32,693 nucleotides of DNA from Bacillus timonensis (GCF_000285535.1 NZ_HE610988.1:464113-496805), one strand, 5' to 3'. Positions 8,797 to 16,870 are shown, counted from the first letter of the stretch. The notes: generated by a model from the sequence alone, not told the origin. Program-made: numbers and translations.

Positions 8797-9813
8797 TTAA
8801 AGTTTACTTACAATCCTTATTGCTTTCTCTATAGACTCACGATTGACATCATAGTGGGTTGTAAAACGAACAAGTGTAGGACCAAAAGTTGAAACCAATA
8901 CTCCATGTTCTTTTAATAATGTTGCAAACTGACCCGATGTTAATCCTCTTTCACTCACATCTACCAAAATAATATTGGTATCAACTTGATTTACAACATG
9001 AATTCCACTAATATTCCCAAGTCCTTCAGCTAGAAATTTTGCATTTTCATGATCAATTGCTAGACGGTCAACCATTGTGCGCAGTGCAACAAGTCCAGGA
9101 GCTGCAAGAATCCCAACTTGTCTTAAACCACCACCAAGACGCTTTCTCCATTTTCTTGCTTGTTTAATAAACTCTTCGCTTCCAGCAATAATTGAGCCAA
9201 CTGGTGCACCTAACCCTTTAGATAAACAAAATTGCACGGTATCCGTATATTGAGCAATATCCTTCACAGGACACCCTAGTGCCACCGCTGCATTAAACAG
9301 ACGTGCACCATCTAAATGAACAGGGATGTAATTCGCAGACCCTACATGATATATAGCTTTCATATTATCAAGTGGAATAACTGCCCCACCCGCTCTATTA
9401 TGCGTATTTTCAATGCAAATCAAGCCGGTTTCAGGGTTATGTACATCCTCCTCTTGAATAGCGGCCTCTACTTCTGAAGGGTCCATTGCTCCTCTGTAGC
9501 CTTTAATAGTTCGAGGCTGCACTCCTGCAAATGCAGAAATCGCGGCACCTTCATAATTAAAAATATGAGAATCGTGTTCGACAATAATTTCATTACCTTT
9601 TCTAGTGTGAGTTAGAACAGCAATTTGATTGCCTTGTGTTCCACTTGTCACAAACAATGCCGCTTCCTTTCCAAGCATTTCAGCAGCTGTTTGCTCAAGC
9701 TCATTTACTGTTGGGTCTTCCTGATATACATCATCCCCAACTTCTGCTTCATAAGCTGCTTTTCTCATTTCAGCAGTGGGCTTAGTAACTGTGTCACTTC
9801 GTAAATCTATCAT
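8797..9813 (-). CDS. ltaE: Low-specificity L-threonine aldolase
   Basis: A pyridoxal-phosphate enzyme that cleaves threonine or allo-threonine to glycine and acetaldehyde. The start MIDLRSDTVTKPT and VGDDVYQEDPTVNELE are diagnostic of the beta-eliminating lyase/threonine aldolase family. The cofactor lysine is in FCLSKGLGAPVGS, and HLDGARLFNAA holds the cofactor-contacting aspartate and arginine. The 338-residue length is typical. A GGGAGGAG site precedes the ATG. The gene is monocistronic, between the 14-bp terminator and the dps terminator. Confidence 0.93.
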   Translation of the reverse strand: MIDLRSDTVTKPTAEMRKAAYEAEVGDDVYQEDPTVNELEQTAAEMLGKEAALFVTSGTQGNQIAVLTHTRKGNEIIVEHDSHIFNYEGAAISAFAGVQPRTIKGYRGAMDPSEVEAAIQEEDVHNPETGLICIENTHNRAGGAVIPLDNMKAIYHVGSANYIPVHLDGARLFNAAVALGCPVKDIAQYTDTVQFCLSKGLGAPVGSIIAGSEEFIKQARKWRKRLGGGLRQVGILAAPGLVALRTMVDRLAIDHENAKFLAEGLGNISGIHVVNQVDTNIILVDVSERGLTSGQFATLLKEHGVLVSTFGPTLVRFTTHYDVNRESIEKAIRIVSKL

Positions 9814-9840
9814 ATTTTTCTCCTCCCTCTACTACTAAAA

Positions 9841-9877
9841 ATAATGCAAAACCCTTCTTTCGACAAGAAAGAAGGGT
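9841..9877 (-). terminator. Terminator of dps
   Basis: On the minus strand ACCCTTCTTTC (9867-9877) pairs with GAAAGAAGGGT (9851-9861) around 5 bases, followed by TTTGCATTATTTT. It is 10 bases after the dps stop. Confidence 0.85.
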
Positions 9878-9886
9878 CAATTTTTC

Positions 9887-10327
9887 TTATTTTCCTAAGA
9901 AGGATTGAAGCATCCAATTATGTTTTTCAAGTTCTTTATGAATTGCAAGTAGCATATCTCCTGTGGTTTCATCGTCCACATCAGCAGCAACCTTCATACC
10001 TTCCTTTAATTCTCCGATTAAGATGGAAAAGTCATTTGAAATGGTTGCTACCATTTCCTCGGCATTTTCATTTCCGTTTGCTTCCTTTACGGAAGACATT
10101 TCAAGAATCTCTTTCATTGTCGCAACAGGTTTTCCACCAATGGCCAATAGTCGTTCCGCTAACTCATCGATATGAACGGCTGCCTCATTGTATAATTCCT
10201 CGAATTTAACGTGAAGCGTAAAAAATTGCGAACCTTTCACATACCAATGATAATTATGTAGCTTAATGTAAAGCACACTCCAGTTTGCAACCTGCTTATT
10301 TACCATTTCATTTAATTGTGTTGACAT
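9887..10327 (-). CDS. dps: Dps-family iron-storage and DNA-protection protein
   Basis: A ferritin-like protein that forms 12-subunit shells, oxidises Fe2+ with peroxide and protects DNA in stress. Ferroxidase residues shared between subunits are visible: histidine 27 in NYHWYVKG, histidine 39 in FTLHVKFEE, and aspartate 54 with glutamate 58 in IDELAERLL. The 146-residue length is normal. An AAGGAGGAG site precedes the ATG. The sigma-B promoter and the position near luxS and ytkA-like genes favour orthology with B. subtilis Dps (YtkB) over its peroxide-controlled paralogue MrgA. No PerR box was seen. Confidence 0.93.
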   Translation of the reverse strand: MSTQLNEMVNKQVANWSVLYIKLHNYHWYVKGSQFFTLHVKFEELYNEAAVHIDELAERLLAIGGKPVATMKEILEMSSVKEANGNENAEEMVATISNDFSILIGELKEGMKVAADVDDETTGDMLLAIHKELEKHNWMLQSFLGK

Positions 10328-10351
10328 TTATATCTCCTCCTTATTGTTAAC

Positions 10352-10377
10352 ATACCCCCTTACTATCACCATGAAAC
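10352..10377 (-). promoter_or_regulatory. Sigma-B promoter of dps
   Basis: On the minus strand GTTTCA (10372-10377) and GGGTAT (10352-10357) are 14 bases apart. This matches the sigma-B pattern GTTTAA-N12-15-GGGTAT with one mismatch. B. subtilis dps is a known member of the sigma-B general stress regulon. Confidence 0.75.
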
Positions 10378-10460
10378 CTGAATTTTATTTTTTCAAGGAG
10401 AATATTCATACATTCTACCCTCATCCCGTGTTAAAATATAGAGTAAAAGAGGGGGTTGCT

Positions 10461-10625
10461 ATGCTTACAGTATTAATTATTTCAATCATTATCGTGTTTG
10501 TAGTCTTATTTTTAGCTGTTAGCACAACATCAAAAGCATATCAATACAAACATACAGTAGATGACTTGGAAGAGAATCCGCATTTAAATCAAATAGAAAA
10601 TAAGGAGAATTCAGATGGAAAATAA
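10461..10625 (+). CDS. ytzI: YtzI-like small membrane protein
   Basis: A 54-residue protein made of one N-terminal membrane helix (LTVLIISIIIVFVVLFLAV, residues 2-20) and a short charged tail ending HTVDDLEENPH... It resembles the small Bacillus protein named YtzI. A longer upstream frame exists, but a GAGGGGG site 5 bases before the ATG at 10461 fixes this start. Its 3' end overlaps the amidase gene by 11 bases, so the two are co-transcribed and probably translationally coupled. Function unknown. Confidence 0.8.
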   Translation: MLTVLIISIIIVFVVLFLAVSTTSKAYQYKHTVDDLEENPHLNQIENKENSDGK

Positions 10626-12078
10626 AATTCTTCAGAATTTAGCTAATGATTGGTTAGTTGAGGCTACCATTGATTCCATCCAAGAAAAATACGAACATGA
10701 AGAACTAACAGCTAAACAATTGGTGCTCATGTATTTACATAGAATTTCGTGTTATGATTCATCTCTGAAATCAATTATTGAAATTAACCCAGATGCCCTA
10801 CAAATCGCAATGAAGCTGGATACTGAACGTAAAGAAATCGGTCCTCGTGGCCCACTTCACGGAATTCCAGTCTTACTAAAAGATAATCTTGACACAAATG
10901 ATAAAATGCATACATCTGCAGGTTCACTTGCTTTAGCAGAGTCATATGCTCCTGAGGACTCATATGTTGCTTATCTTTTACGTGAAGCAGGTGCAATCAT
11001 CTTAGGTAAAACAAATATGACAGAATGGGCTAACTTCATGACAGAAGGAATGCCAAGTGGCTATAGTTCACGAGGTGGACAAACTTTAAACCCATATGGG
11101 CCAGGTACATTTGATGTTGGTGGATCAAGCGCTGGTTCTGGTTCTGCTATTGCCGCAAATTTTGCTGTAGTTGCAGTTGGTACTGAAACATCAGGTTCTA
11201 TTTTAAGTCCTGCAAGTCAAAATTCTCTAGTAGGTATAAAGCCGACAGTCGGATTGATCAGTCGTAGTGGGATTATTCCAATTGCCCATTCACAGGATAC
11301 AGCTGGACCAATGGCGCGAACAGTAAAAGATGCTGCTTATCTATTATCTATTATAGCGGGAGTAGATGAACGTGATCCAATTACGTACACGAGTAGAACC
11401 TTACCTTCCACAGATTTTGCACAATATTTAAATGAAGATGGCTTAAAAGGCGCTCGGATTGGTATCGCAAGGGAAGTTTATTTTGACTACCTGAATGAAG
11501 AAAAACGAACAGTAATGGATAAAGCTGTTAAGAAGCTCGAGGAACTTGGGGCAGTTGTCGTAGATAATGTTACCATTCCTTCTACAAAAAATAAGTGGAG
11601 CTATGATGTGTTGACTTACGAATTTAAGGTAGATCTAAACGCTTATTTACAAAAATTAAACCCATCTGTAAAAGTTCATAATTTGGCTGACCTAATTGCA
11701 TTTAACAAGGAAAATGAAGAAAAAATGCTCAAATACGGTCAAATAATATTAGAAGAAGCAGAAGAAACAAGTGGTACGTTAACAGAAAAAGAGTATCTTG
11801 AGGCTCTCGAAAATGATCATTATCACTCAACTGAGAATGGAATTGACTTTGTGTTAAATGAGTACCAATTAGATGCAATCGTGTTTCCAAATAATATTGG
11901 TGCAAGTATCCCGGCAAAAGCTGGTTATCCTTCGGTTACTGTTCCTGCTGGCTATACTCCTGAAGGCGAACCAGTCGGCATTACGTTCACAGGAACCGCC
12001 TATTCAGAAACCTCATTAATTAAATTGGCCTACTCATTTGAACAAGGAACAAAATATCGCATTCCACCTAAACTATAA
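10615..12078 (+). CDS. Amidase-signature family hydrolase
   Basis: A 487-residue enzyme of the amidase signature family, which hydrolyses carboxamides with a Ser-cisSer-Lys triad. The triad is visible: lysine 89 in IPVLLKDNLDT, cis-serine 171 in VGGSSAGSGSA, and nucleophile serine 195 in GTETSGSIL. The following GIKPTVGLISRSGIIP is conserved. No signal peptide is present, so it should be cytosolic. It is not GatA: no gatC or gatB is adjacent and its C-terminal half differs. The ATG has an AAGGAGAA site inside ytzI. The substrate is unknown. A terminator follows immediately. Confidence 0.9.
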   Translation: MENKILQNLANDWLVEATIDSIQEKYEHEELTAKQLVLMYLHRISCYDSSLKSIIEINPDALQIAMKLDTERKEIGPRGPLHGIPVLLKDNLDTNDKMHTSAGSLALAESYAPEDSYVAYLLREAGAIILGKTNMTEWANFMTEGMPSGYSSRGGQTLNPYGPGTFDVGGSSAGSGSAIAANFAVVAVGTETSGSILSPASQNSLVGIKPTVGLISRSGIIPIAHSQDTAGPMARTVKDAAYLLSIIAGVDERDPITYTSRTLPSTDFAQYLNEDGLKGARIGIAREVYFDYLNEEKRTVMDKAVKKLEELGAVVVDNVTIPSTKNKWSYDVLTYEFKVDLNAYLQKLNPSVKVHNLADLIAFNKENEEKMLKYGQIILEEAEETSGTLTEKEYLEALENDHYHSTENGIDFVLNEYQLDAIVFPNNIGASIPAKAGYPSVTVPAGYTPEGEPVGITFTGTAYSETSLIKLAYSFEQGTKYRIPPKL

Positions 12079-12108
12079 AACCCCAGCCATTGCGGCTGAG
12101 GTTTTTTC
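12079..12108 (+). terminator. Terminator of ytzI-amidase unit
   Basis: AACC-C-CAGCC (12079-12088) pairs with GGCTG-A-GGTT (12094-12103) with one mismatch, and the T run continues to 12107. It lies directly after the amidase stop, before the convergent luxS. Confidence 0.85.
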
Positions 12109-12113
12109 GATTA

Positions 12114-12587
12114 TTACCCAAATACTTTATGAAGGTCTTCTTTTGATTGTGAAAGCCAGAAACGCATAAGACGTTTTGCACCTTCTAGATCATGTAACTT
12201 CGCTTGACCACATTGTGTTTCATTTGCTGCAGGGATTTCTGTAATTTCTAATGCACTTTGCATTGTAGCCTCTAATAAATCAATAATTTCAGAAACTGTT
12301 GGCTCCCCGCTTACCACTAGGTAATATCCCGTCTGACATCCCATTGGAGAAATATCAATAATATCAAAATGGTCATATTTCTCACAATGCTCACGAAGAT
12401 TAAAAGCTAATAAATGTTCAAGTGTATGAATAACATCTGGCTTCATAGCCTGTTTATTTGGCTGACAAAAACGAATATCAAATTTATTTACAACTCCATC
12501 TGTACCAACCTTGTGTACACCACAATGTCTTACATACGGGGCTTTAACTGCACAATGATCTAGTTCAAAACTTTCTACTGATGGCAT
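12114..12587 (-). CDS. luxS: S-ribosylhomocysteine lyase
   Basis: Cleaves S-ribosylhomocysteine to homocysteine and the autoinducer-2 precursor DPD. It is part of the cycle that recycles SAM by-products, linking it to metK in this window. The metal ligands histidine 54 and 58 (HTLEH) and cysteine 126 (QCGQAK) are present, with catalytic cysteine 84 (PMGCQTGY). A GTG at 12596 is in frame, but the GGGAG site fits the ATG at 12587. That gives [11 protein letters not shown] and 157 residues, the usual length. No S-box or T-box precedes it. Confidence 0.97.
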   Translation of the reverse strand: MPSVESFELDHCAVKAPYVRHCGVHKVGTDGVVNKFDIRFCQPNKQAMKPDVIHTLEHLLAFNLREHCEKYDHFDIIDISPMGCQTGYYLVVSGEPTVSEIIDLLEATMQSALEITEIPAANETQCGQAKLHDLEGAKRLMRFWLSQSKEDLHKVFG

Positions 12588-12679
12588 TCTCTTCACTCCC
12601 TAAATTATTCTTTATATCTATCATAACGCTAATTCCGATTTTTTTCATCAATTTAATTGAATTAAACGTATAGGATGCT

Positions 12680-12708
12680 TTTACCAACTACATATAGTAT
12701 AGTATAAA
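12680..12708 (+). promoter_or_regulatory. Candidate promoter of yidD
   Basis: TTTACC (12680-12685) and TATAAA (12703-12708) are 17 bases apart, upstream of the TTG start at 12740. Confidence 0.45.
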
Positions 12709-12739
12709 TACCAAAAACCAATAAGGGAAGTAGAAAATA

Positions 12740-12979
12740 TTGCTTCAAGCGTTATTTATAGGAATCATTCGTTTCTATCAAAAATTCATATCGCCATTAA
12801 AGCCCCCAACCTGTCGCTTTTATCCGACCTGTTCCCAATATGGACTGGAAGCAATCAAACGCTTTGGTGCAATCAAGGGTGGGTGGCTGACAATAAAACG
12901 TTTATTAAAATGTCATCCCCTTCATCCAGGCGGAATTGACTTTGTACCAGAAAAAAAGGAAGGTAAGCATCAACATTAA
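12740..12979 (+). CDS. ytjA: Membrane protein insertion efficiency factor YidD
   Basis: A 79-residue membrane-associated protein that assists YidC-dependent insertion of inner-membrane proteins. The family signature is clear: [21 protein letters not shown], and [16 protein letters not shown], with the three conserved cysteines. The start is TTG at 12740, preceded by AAGGGAAG about 9 bases upstream. No ATG is available before the conserved region. The gene stands alone, and its last codons form one arm of a bidirectional terminator. Neighbourhood (luxS, ytjA, ytiB) is the same as in B. subtilis. Confidence 0.93.
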   Translation: MLQALFIGIIRFYQKFISPLKPPTCRFYPTCSQYGLEAIKRFGAIKGGWLTIKRLLKCHPLHPGGIDFVPEKKEGKHQH

Positions 12980-12992
12980 TGCTACCTTCCTT
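12956..12992. terminator. Bidirectional terminator of yidD and the ytkA-like gene
   Basis: AAGGAAGGTA and GCA pair with TGC and TACCTTCCTT (12956-12992) with one bulged A. T-rich tracts follow on both strands: TTCTTTATTT to the right, and seven T's at 12950-12957 when read leftward. The left arm lies in the yidD coding region. Confidence 0.8.
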
Positions 12993-12996
12993 TTCT

Positions 12997-13761
12997 TTAT
13001 TTAACGTTGGTTGCCTTTTCAAGGTGATCGTGGATTTCTCCTTTTTCAATATGAACTTTCACATTATAACTGCCTGCTTCAGCAAATATATAATCAGATT
13101 GGTAAACACCAGCATCCGCTTCGCTTGCATCTATATATTCATGCTTCTTTGCGCCGTCCTTCCAGACCTCAAACCGAACCTTTGCATCTGTCAATGGGGC
13201 TTCAGATTCTTTAAAAGACACCTGTAATGTCGATTCTTTTCCTTTTGTATACTCAGCATCTAATGGGAAATCAATTGAAACATGCCCACCTCCGTGATGA
13301 TGTTCAGTTGCATGATGCTCGCTGTTTTCTGGTTCTTCATCCACTGGTTCCTCGGTTACATCAGGATTACCAATTACTACTTCTACCTTTGGCATAGTGT
13401 GCATACTTCTTGCAGTTACATGGGCTGTGACAAAATATGTACCGTCTGCTTCAAAAGTTTTAACGGCCGTGTATTCGCCATCAGATTTATACTCAGCATC
13501 TAAAAATTCGCTTTCTTCACTGCCTTTTTGTTCAATTTCAAATTGAACTTCATCCGCATCCTCTACCGCTTCTTCACCTTGAGTAACAATTGCATGTAAG
13601 GTAACTTCTTCACCCGGATTAATTTTTTCAGGATCCATTTTCACATCAACCGTTAATGGGGTCAATTCTGCAGTATTTGTATTCTTCGTTTCCGTTTCAT
13701 TATTACATGCTGCAAGCGCTAAGATTGCAGCCATAAATAGAAAAAGGATTATTTTTTTCAT
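12997..13761 (-). CDS. ytkA: YtkA-like lipoprotein with two tandem FixH/YtkA domains
   Basis: A predicted surface lipoprotein of 254 residues. The signal MKKIILFLFMAAILALAAC ends in the lipobox LAAC (cysteine 19). Two related beta-sandwich repeats follow. The first spans about residues 33-130 (LTVDVKMDPEKINPGEEVTL to HTMPKVEVVIG) and the second about 155-254 (VSIDFPLDAEYTKGKESTL to the end). Each has a strand-turn pattern like DGEYTAVKTFEADGTYFVTA. The linker holds a histidine-rich tract HHATEHHHGGGH that could bind metal. A GAGGTG site fixes the ATG at 13761. B. subtilis YtkA, as I recall it, is shorter with one such domain. Function unknown. Confidence 0.82.
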   Translation of the reverse strand: MKKIILFLFMAAILALAACNNETETKNTNTAELTPLTVDVKMDPEKINPGEEVTLHAIVTQGEEAVEDADEVQFEIEQKGSEESEFLDAEYKSDGEYTAVKTFEADGTYFVTAHVTARSMHTMPKVEVVIGNPDVTEEPVDEEPENSEHHATEHHHGGGHVSIDFPLDAEYTKGKESTLQVSFKESEAPLTDAKVRFEVWKDGAKKHEYIDASEADAGVYQSDYIFAEAGSYNVKVHIEKGEIHDHLEKATNVK

Positions 13762-13870
13762 TTCCTTCACCTCAACTACATGGTACAACAAATGACCACT
13801 TATTCCTGTGTCTTTTTTATGACACATTACCCATGTTATCCAAAAGTACCTATTTATTAACCTTGCCCAT

Positions 13871-13893
13871 AAAAAAAGGAGTCATGCGACCCC
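13871..13893 (-). terminator. Terminator of ytiB
   Basis: On the minus strand GGGGTC and GACTCC (13878-13893) form a 6-bp stem with one G-U pair around GCAT, followed by seven T's at 13871-13877. It lies just past the ytiB stop. Confidence 0.75.
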
Positions 13894-13894
13894 A

Positions 13895-14455
13895 TTATTT
13901 ATATCCATTAATCACTACATCCAATTTTCCTGTTTCTGGGTTAACAACGAGACCGTGAACAGGAACGTCCTTTGGAATAAGTGGGTGATTTTCAACCATT
14001 TCAACACTATGTCGGACACTATCCTCTACACAACTAAATCCTTGAAACCATTCTTCAAGGTCAATACCTGAATATTTTAATGTATCAATTTTCCCCTGAG
14101 TGACGCCTCTATCTTTGATTTTTTTTAAAATCGAATCAGCATTAAGTGCACTCATGCCGCAATCATGATGACCTACAATACAGATCTCATCTGCATTTAA
14201 ATCATAAACAGCCACTAAAATACTTCTCATTACACTACCAAATGGATGGGAAACAACAGCACCGGCAACCTTTAAAATTTTCACATCACCGTTTCTCATG
14301 TTCATTGCTTTTGGGAGCAACTCAATGAGTCGGGTATCCATACATGTTACGATAATCATTCTTTTATTTGGAAGCTTTGTCGTTTGATATTTTTCATATT
14401 CCTTTGATTCCACAAACTCTTTGTTAAAATCTAATATATTTTCTAATAGCGACAT
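13895..14455 (-). CDS. ytiB: Beta-carbonic anhydrase YtiB
   Basis: Interconverts CO2 and bicarbonate using zinc. Zinc ligands typical of the beta class are visible: cysteine 38 with aspartate 40 and arginine 42 in TCMDTRL, and histidine 96 with cysteine 99 in GHHDCGMS. An in-frame ATG lies at 14482, but only the one at 14455 has a good ribosome site (AAAGGTGAT, 5 bases away). This gives 186 residues starting MSLLENILDFNKEF, close to B. subtilis YtiB. It has its own terminator. It is the zinc enzyme nearest the Zur-controlled binding protein, from which it diverges. Confidence 0.93.
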   Translation of the reverse strand: MSLLENILDFNKEFVESKEYEKYQTTKLPNKRMIIVTCMDTRLIELLPKAMNMRNGDVKILKVAGAVVSHPFGSVMRSILVAVYDLNADEICIVGHHDCGMSALNADSILKKIKDRGVTQGKIDTLKYSGIDLEEWFQGFSCVEDSVRHSVEMVENHPLIPKDVPVHGLVVNPETGKLDVVINGYK

Positions 14456-14583
14456 ATGTATCACCTTTCCCTTTTGTTTCATTATATTCTAACAAAAACT
14501 TGTCATTATTAATAATTTTTTATTGCTAAGAATTAATTTTTATATTTGCCTGAGATACTAAACATGAATTTGAAAGTTTTTTG

Positions 14584-14612
14584 TTCTCAAATCGGAATAA
14601 TTACGATATAAT
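14584..14612 (+). promoter_or_regulatory. Promoter of the znuA-like gene with Zur box in the spacer
   Basis: TTCTCA (14584-14589) and TATAAT (14607-14612) are 17 bases apart. The spacer holds TCGGAATAATTACGA (14592-14606), which differs by one base from the 7-1-7 Zur core TCGTAATNATTACGA known in B. subtilis. A repressor bound there would block RNA polymerase when zinc is plentiful. Confidence 0.75.
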
Positions 14613-14664
14613 ATGAAAGTATTTCAAACAAACCCCCTTTTTGATACATGAGAGGAGATTATAG

Positions 14665-15600
14665 ATGAAAAAAGCAAGCATATATTTCGTGCTCCTTTTA
14701 CTGCTGAGTATACTTTCAGCTTGCGGAGCAGATCAAAATAACGATGCAAATAAAGAAGGAAAGCTTTCAATTTATACAACCGTTTTTCCATTAACAGATT
14801 TCACCCAAAAAATTGGTGGCGATGATGTCGTAGTTAAAAGTGTATATCCACCAGGAGCAGACGCTCATTCATTTGAACCAACTCCTCGGGATATGGCGGA
14901 CATGGCTAGTGCTGATGCCTTTATTTATACAGGTGTGGGTGTTGAAGGCTTTGTATCTTCTGCACAAAACACATTAAAAAATGAAAAAGTTACACTAATT
15001 GAAGCAGGATCTGGAATTGAATTTTTGAATATGTCAGACGATGAACATAACCACGATGAGGAAGATTATCATCATGGAGATATTGACCCACATATTTGGT
15101 TAGACCCACTATATTCCATTCAAATTGCGGAAAATATAAAAAATGCCCTAACAGATTTAAACCCCTCAGGAAAAGAAAAATACGAGCAAAACTTTAAAGT
15201 ATTAAAAGAACAGTTAGATGCATTAAACGCAGATTTTGTGGAAGTTACAAGTACAGCCAAACGAAAAGAAATTTTAGTTGCTCATTCAGCGTACGGCTAT
15301 TGGGATGAACGATATGGAATTAAGCAAATTAGCATAACAGGGTATTCTCCAACCAATGAGCCATCACAAAAGGAACTTAAAAATATTATTGAAGTTGTTA
15401 AAGAACATAATCTTAAATATATTCTATTCGAACAAAATATTTCATCAAAGATTGCTGAAACGGTTCAAAAGGAAACGGGTACACAAACCCTTACCCTTCA
15501 CAATTTAGAGGCCGTAACAGAACAAGAAATTGAAAAGAATGAAGATTACTTTAGTTTGATGAAAAAAAATATTGATACATTAAAAAAAGCGCTAAATTAA
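14665..15600 (+). CDS. znuA: Zinc ABC-importer binding lipoprotein (ZnuA/AdcA type)
   Basis: Captures Zn2+ outside the membrane for an ABC importer. The signal ends in lipobox LSAC (cysteine 20). Cluster-A1 binding-protein features follow: TVFPLTDFTQKIGG, PPGADAHSFEPTPRD with the first metal histidine, an acidic histidine-rich loop DDEHNHDEEDYHHGD near residues 127-141, then DPHIWLDP with the second histidine and VAHSAYGYW with the third. The His/Asp loop and the Zur box point to zinc rather than manganese. No ATPase or permease gene is adjacent, so it must work with subunits encoded elsewhere. An AGAGGAG site precedes the ATG. The symbol is by similarity. Confidence 0.88.
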   Translation: MKKASIYFVLLLLLSILSACGADQNNDANKEGKLSIYTTVFPLTDFTQKIGGDDVVVKSVYPPGADAHSFEPTPRDMADMASADAFIYTGVGVEGFVSSAQNTLKNEKVTLIEAGSGIEFLNMSDDEHNHDEEDYHHGDIDPHIWLDPLYSIQIAENIKNALTDLNPSGKEKYEQNFKVLKEQLDALNADFVEVTSTAKRKEILVAHSAYGYWDERYGIKQISITGYSPTNEPSQKELKNIIEVVKEHNLKYILFEQNISSKIAETVQKETGTQTLTLHNLEAVTEQEIEKNEDYFSLMKKNIDTLKKALN

Positions 15601-15608
15601 CTACCTGC

Positions 15609-15679
15609 CTTGGGATATGTTACTTGTTATCCACGTACCTTTCTTGGAGAAAATAAAGGATGCTAGACCATACCCCAAG
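15609..15679. other. Long-loop inverted repeat before the DUF1540 gene
   Basis: CTTGGGATATG (15609-15619) and CATACCCCAAG (15669-15679) can pair with one mismatch around a 49-base loop. It ends just before the DUF1540 ribosome site. There is no T tract, so it is not an ordinary terminator. Its role is unknown and it may be chance. Confidence 0.3.
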
Positions 15680-15695
15680 AGAGAGGTGTAGTACA

Positions 15696-15857
15696 TTGGC
15701 ACAAGACGTATTATGTGAAGTTAAAAATTGTCATTATTGGGCAAATGGAAATAAATGTAGTGCTGATGCGATATATGTTGTAAGTCACTCAGGAAAAACA
15801 GCATCAGAACAAACAGAAACGGATTGTAAAACCTTCGTTCCAGAAGGGGAATTATAG
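15696..15857 (+). CDS. DUF1540 small cysteine-rich protein
   Basis: A 53-residue protein starting at TTG 15696, fixed by a GAGAGGTG site 7 bases upstream. An upstream in-frame ATG at 15660 has no site and adds an unconserved stretch. The pattern VLCEVKNCHYWANGNKCSA with a later cysteine (TDCKTF) gives four cysteines spaced as in DUF1540, which probably hold one metal ion. No signal peptide or membrane segment is present. It follows the zinc-binding lipoprotein by about 95 bases without a clear terminator between them, so read-through is possible. Function unknown. Confidence 0.85.
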   Translation: MAQDVLCEVKNCHYWANGNKCSADAIYVVSHSGKTASEQTETDCKTFVPEGEL

Positions 15858-15869
15858 ATTAAATGCCAG

Positions 15870-15896
15870 GCAGCTGACTACTCAGCTGTCTTTTTT
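15870..15896 (+). terminator. Terminator after the DUF1540 gene
   Basis: CAGCTGA and TCAGCTG form a 7-bp stem around CTAC, extended by one weak pair, and lead into TCTTTTTT ending at 15896. Confidence 0.8.
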
Positions 15897-15952
15897 ATTA
15901 CTTAAGTTTTATACATAATTATTAACATGTTGAATTTTTTGAAATAAAATAA

Positions 15953-15981
15953 TTGACAAAAAACAAAATTGAACATATGAT
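15953..15981 (+). promoter_or_regulatory. Sigma-A promoter of zupT
   Basis: TTGACA (15953-15958) and TATGAT (15976-15981) are 17 bases apart, leaving a leader of roughly 70 bases. No Zur box is visible here. Confidence 0.75.
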
Positions 15982-16060
15982 ACTTTTAAAAGTTGCACAA
16001 AGGAAACATTTATTCATTAAAACAAAAAATCAAACTTCAAGCTTGAGAGGAGAATAAGCG

Positions 16061-16870
16061 ATGTATGATAATCTTTTACTCGCTTTTGGCTTAACCCTAT
16101 TAGCTGGCCTTGCAACAGGAATAGGTAGCTTAATATCCCTATTCACATCTAGAACCAACACCAAATTTCTGTCCTGGACCCTTGGTTTTTCTGCCGGCGT
16201 AATGATTTATGTATCTATGGTTGAAATTTTCTTTAAAGCGAAAGTCGCTTTAACTTCTGAATTAGGTGACCAAATGGGTAACTGGATGACAGTTATAGGC
16301 TTTTTTGGAGGAATGCTCTTAATCGCTTTAATTGATAAATTTGTGCCTGAAAGTAGCAACCCACATGAAGTTAAAAAGGTGGAGGACATGAATTTATCAT
16401 CACCTAAAGTTGAGGAAGCGCAATTATTAAAAATGGGAACATTCACAGCTCTTGCTATTGGGATTCACAATTTTCCAGAGGGAATTGCTACCTTTACCTC
16501 TGCTCTTCAAGACCCTGGCCTTGGAATCGCTATTGCAATAGCGGTAGCTATTCACAATATACCAGAGGGAATTGCAGTTGCCGTACCTGTCTATTTTGCA
16601 ACAGGCAATAAAAAAAGAGCTTTTAAGCTCTCTTTTCTTTCAGGATTAGCCGAACCTGTTGGGGCCATTGTTGCTTTCGTCATCTTAATGCCATTTATAA
16701 ACGATGTGATGTTTGGAATTATTTTCGCAGCAGTTGCAGGAATTATGGTGTTTATTTCTCTAGACGAACTACTTCCTGCATCAAAAAGATATGATAGTGG
16801 ACATTTATCCATCTATGGATTAATTATGGGCATGGCAGTGATGGCACTCAGTTTACTATTATTTATATAA
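16061..16870 (+). CDS. zupT: ZIP-family metal transporter ZupT
   Basis: Imports divalent metals, chiefly Zn2+, without ATP. About eight membrane segments are visible in 269 residues, with a hydrophilic cytoplasmic loop after the third. The ZIP metal site lies in helices four and five: HNFPEGIATF (histidine 136) and HNIPEGIAVAVP (histidine 165). GLAEPVGAIVAF and ISLDELLPA are also typical of ZupT. A GAGAGGAGAA site precedes the ATG. The gene has its own strong promoter and is convergent with menC. No clear terminator was found in the 27-base gap. Confidence 0.9.
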   Translation: MYDNLLLAFGLTLLAGLATGIGSLISLFTSRTNTKFLSWTLGFSAGVMIYVSMVEIFFKAKVALTSELGDQMGNWMTVIGFFGGMLLIALIDKFVPESSNPHEVKKVEDMNLSSPKVEEAQLLKMGTFTALAIGIHNFPEGIATFTSALQDPGLGIAIAIAVAIHNIPEGIAVAVPVYFATGNKKRAFKLSFLSGLAEPVGAIVAFVILMPFINDVMFGIIFAAVAGIMVFISLDELLPASKRYDSGHLSIYGLIMGMAVMALSLLLFI

